Source of the DNA: Larix sibirica
Taxonomy: Eukaryota > Streptophyta > Pinopsida > Pinales > Pinaceae
Length of the DNA: 22,406 nt
Assembly (NCBI GenBank): GCA_004151065.3
Contig: NWUY0300017982.1
Coordinates: 29,710 to 52,115 of the forward strand
Direction: 5' to 3'
The notes under the pieces were generated by a model. That model was not told the origin of the DNA, made no database searches, and worked only from the letters and a program-made list of their open reading frames with translations. Made by a program: the position numbers and the translations under genes. Of this stretch, positions 20,028 through 22,406 are shown one piece after another (the stretch's first letter is position 1; the number at the start of each line of letters is the position of its first letter).

Positions 20028-20360
20028 AAATGGTAGTGGCTATTAGTTATGGTCCAAGGGGGGGATATATGGGGTTAAATTTATATGTAACGAAGTAAAT
20101 GTAAATGTAATCGTGGTTGGCCTAATGAAGGGCCCACATGTACAATGAGTGGATAGATATATAGAGTTCATGTAGTCATTGTTGAAGGAACAAGTGAATT
20201 GGATGTATAAATGTCTTAAGGTATTTGAAGGAGGTTCTCATACTATTTAAGGATTTATCCCGTAACTTATCTCAGTTATCTATCTTTGACCATGTTTACA
20301 TTATTTTACATGATGTTTACTTTGTTATATTATGCTATCTTAAGGATTTGGTTCATAACA
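20028..20360 (+). mobile_element. 5' LTR, family A, copy 2
   Basis: Near-identical in layout to 1-335 and clearly related to the sequence starting at 22188. It ends ATAACA, followed by two bases and a PBS. The exact 5' edge is uncertain: similarity to copy 1 runs to the first base of the window, while the copy at 22188 differs in its first 40 or so bases. About 333 bp as drawn. Confidence 0.8.
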
Positions 20361-20362
20361 TT

Positions 20363-20375
20363 TGGTATCAAAGCC
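20363..20375 (+). other. Primer-binding site (initiator Met tRNA), copy 2
   Basis: TGGTATCAAAGCC, identical to the copy at 338-350 and two bases after the LTR end. Confidence 0.85.
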
Positions 20376-21123
20376 ATTTTATCTATAACATTGGGGGACA
20401 TGATATAGAAATTTTGTGACACTTTAGGAAACATGGCGAAGTACATGTGGTAAGAATTTCAAGTCTTGGTTCATTATCAATTTGGAGTTATAGTTTGTGG
20501 AATTCAAGAGTTTTTACTAGTGTAGAAACTAGTCTCAAACATGTTTTTAAGGAAAAAATATTATATCTAAAGCTTGAAAGCTCCAAATTTAGTGACACTA
20601 GTTTCATGAGAAAGAAGATATGCCAGAGTGTTTTTGGTAAACATTTGAGAAGGAAAATAGGAAAATCAGACATGTGTCATGTCATGCAATTTTGCTCTTC
20701 TGAAAGGGACAAAAAAAACAGGTTTCAGGAGAGTTACCATAATTTTCCCTCGGCACATCAAAATTTGGTCAAACTTGTGACGTTGCAGAGAAGACATATA
20801 TAAAAGAATACAAATTGAAATTTCATACTCAAAGGGGCTGAAATTGTCAGCCAATAAGATAATATCCAAATCAAGGTTTTAAAAGTTATGCTATTTTGAA
20901 TTTAGTATATTTTTTTACTAGAAGGTTTGATTTATGTGATTCAAAAGAAATTGGAAAAAGGAAACACATGATAATATGTTGGAAAAATAATATTATCCAT
21001 TTTTCATTTATTTTGAAAACATATAGTTTGGAATTTGAGGATTTTGGTTAGACCTCAGCTAAGAAAAATGGTAATAGATAAGTTTAGTGGAGATGAAGAT
21101 AAAGATTAAATCAATCCAAAATA
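20376..21123 (+). mobile_element. Leader of family A element, copy 2
   Basis: The first part to about 20664 matches 351-639, including a shared open frame (20447-20803 here) with SLKHVFKEK and KLESSKFSDTSF. The remainder to 21123 is AT-rich with no recognised domain. Confidence 0.65.
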
Positions 21124-21708
21124 ATGCTAAGCATTGTGAAGGGAAATTTTGAAAATCCTTATAGTATTTATTTTTATGATGAAGCTCATAAGTGGTGGAC
21201 ACGTCTTGATATAAATACTCAAGCATACGCTACATGGGAAGTATTTGAGGAACTCTTCTAAAAAATATGGATCAAGGACTCAAAAGTGGAATAAATGAAT
21301 ACAATTCAAGATGAATTGAAAGAAGAAATAGAGGAACTCAAGGAGAAAGGTGAGCATTTTCCAAATATACAATCGCTTAATGAATCACTCATTAAGAACT
21401 GGTTCATAAATTGAGGAAAGGAAATATTAGGAAAGGAAAGTGGGAAAGGGATCTTGGATGAAGAGACTACCAAAATACTTGAAGAAGAAAGTTGCAAGAA
21501 GGATGAAAAATCTTTAAATGTGGATGAGGTAGAATTAGAAATGAAATCTATAATTGAAGAAAGACGTAATAATTTGATGGATGGAATCTCATTACAGCTT
21601 CAAAAAGAGAAGAAAGACAAGATTCAAGAAGGTCACCAGAAAATACTTGAAGAAGTTGAGCATCGGCTTAAAAATATCAAAGTCAAATATGAGGGAATAC
21701 AAAATTAG
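21124..21708 (+). pseudogene. gag with coiled-coil tail, family A element
   Basis: One plus-strand frame from ATG 21124 to TAG 21706 carries FYDEAHKWWTRLDIN and AYATWEVFEELF, the W-rich core of a Ty3/gypsy-type gag domain (GxAxxWWxxL...TWxxFxxxF). In-frame stops lie at 21259, 21292 and 21412. The part after 21412 is rich in E and K with heptad-like spacing (EEVELEMKSIIEERRNN; ILEEVEHRLKNIKVKYEG), so it probably forms a coiled coil. The frame is 194 codons, far shorter than a full gag. No zinc knuckle, protease or pol follows. Confidence 0.6.
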
Positions 21709-22187
21709 GTAGCATTGAATACCAAGCACAAAGGTTAGAGGATGCCATTATCTCTAAAGTGAAATTTGTTGATATGGATGTGTAGAATGAAGGAAAACCA
21801 TCAAAGGTGAAACCATATCGCATCATCATTACCAAGAGAGTTTCCAAGAAAGACATGAATATCTGCGTCGACACTACTAAAGAACCAGATGGAATAATAA
21901 ACAATATTCATGGAGAAATGCACCACAAAATCATTATTCAAAATATATTAGTAGAGGCTAGAAACTACAACAATTTGGAGAAATCATAACAACAACACAT
22001 GGAATCAAAATTATGCAACCACCAACTATTAAGGATTAGGACCGAAAATAATTGAATTTGGATGGATGGATCATCATCAATGGAATAAGAAAGCATGAAT
22101 ATAAAAAAACATATTACTTGGTTTCTTCACATGGAAAGCCCTTAACTACAAACCTTTAAAGACATATCTTTTTGAAGTAGGGTACTA
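21709..22187 (+). mobile_element. 3' internal region of family A element
   Basis: Joins the gag remnant to the 3' LTR. A 60-codon frame (21807-21989: MKPYRIIITKRVSKKDMNIC...) has no recognised domain. The polypurine tract expected before the 3' LTR is weak: only 'gaagtaggg' at about 22174-22182. The whole internal region (20361-22187) is about 1.8 kb, too short for pol, so this is a non-autonomous or internally deleted element. Confidence 0.6.
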
Positions 22188-22406
22188 TGTTATGACTTGA
22201 TGTGGGGTGGGGGGGGCTTAAATGTGTACAACATGACCCCAAGGTAGGTAGAAATGGGGTTAAATGCTTATGTAATGAATTAAACATATATGTAATAGTG
22301 GTCATCCTAATGAAGGGCCCACATGTGTAATGAGTGAATAGGTATATGTAGAGGCCATCTAGTCATTGTTGAAGGAACATGTGAATAGGATGTATCAATG
22401 TCTTGG
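22188..22406 (+). mobile_element. 3' LTR, family A (cut by window end)
   Basis: Starts TGTTAT, the exact inverted complement of the ATAACA that ends the copy 2 LTR, so the family has 6-bp terminal inverted repeats. From about 22230 it aligns with 20050-20220 (GGGGTTAAAT, TGAAGGGCCCACATGT, TAGTCATTGTTGAAGGAAC). A G-run lies at 22208-22216. The first 40 or so bases differ from copy 2, and the two LTRs are visibly diverged, so the insertion is old or the flanking LTRs come from different copies. Confidence 0.75.

Noticed and set aside
1-22406. CRISPR arrays, bacterial operons, tRNA or rRNA genes
   Set aside because: No regularly spaced direct repeats, no Shine-Dalgarno-linked gene series, and no cloverleaf or rRNA-like sequence was found; the content is plant transposon DNA.

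Overview
This looks like nuclear DNA of a seed plant, from a large, transposon-filled genome. The window is AT-rich and I see no intact host gene, rRNA, tRNA or CRISPR array. Nearly everything recognisable is decayed LTR-retrotransposon sequence whose primer-binding sites match plant initiator-Met tRNA. A conifer or other gymnosperm would fit the style of the elements, but that is an impression and the sequence does not prove it.

Layout, left to right. 1-639 is the partial LTR and leader of a plus-strand element (family A here). At about 639 it abuts a minus-strand Ty3/gypsy gag fragment (640-905) from another element, with a possible PBS near 1600-1612 and probable LTR above it. 2293-3424 (minus) holds the most interesting content: pieces of two unrelated host enzymes, an MTR4/HEN2-type DExH-box RNA helicase and a URH1-type nucleoside hydrolase. 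They are joined in frame without visible introns, and the joint is repeated as two adjacent 235-bp units. 3425-7972 (minus) is a decayed Ty3/gypsy gag-protease region. It contains an internal gag duplication that begins exactly at the single undetermined base (6813). I see no reverse transcriptase, RNase H or integrase. 7973-10950 is probably the leader of that element, 10951-10963 its PBS, and 10967-12397 its 5' LTR of about 1.43 kb (minus strand).

12398-16280 is AT-rich spacer with short tandem repeats and an (AT)15 microsatellite. 16281-18056 (plus) is one long reading frame of about 591 codons, interrupted by six in-frame stops but no frameshift. It looks like a transposon-associated protein of unknown function. 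19360-19970 carries a second, weaker decayed coding stretch. 20028-22406 is a family A element in the same orientation as the first copy: LTR, PBS, leader, a broken gag with a coiled-coil tail, no pol, and the start of the 3' LTR. The window therefore begins and ends inside the same LTR family.

No gene here is likely to make a working protein. The main interest is structural: apparent capture and fusion of two host mRNAs beside a gag-protease element that lacks pol, followed by tandem duplication of the fusion joint.
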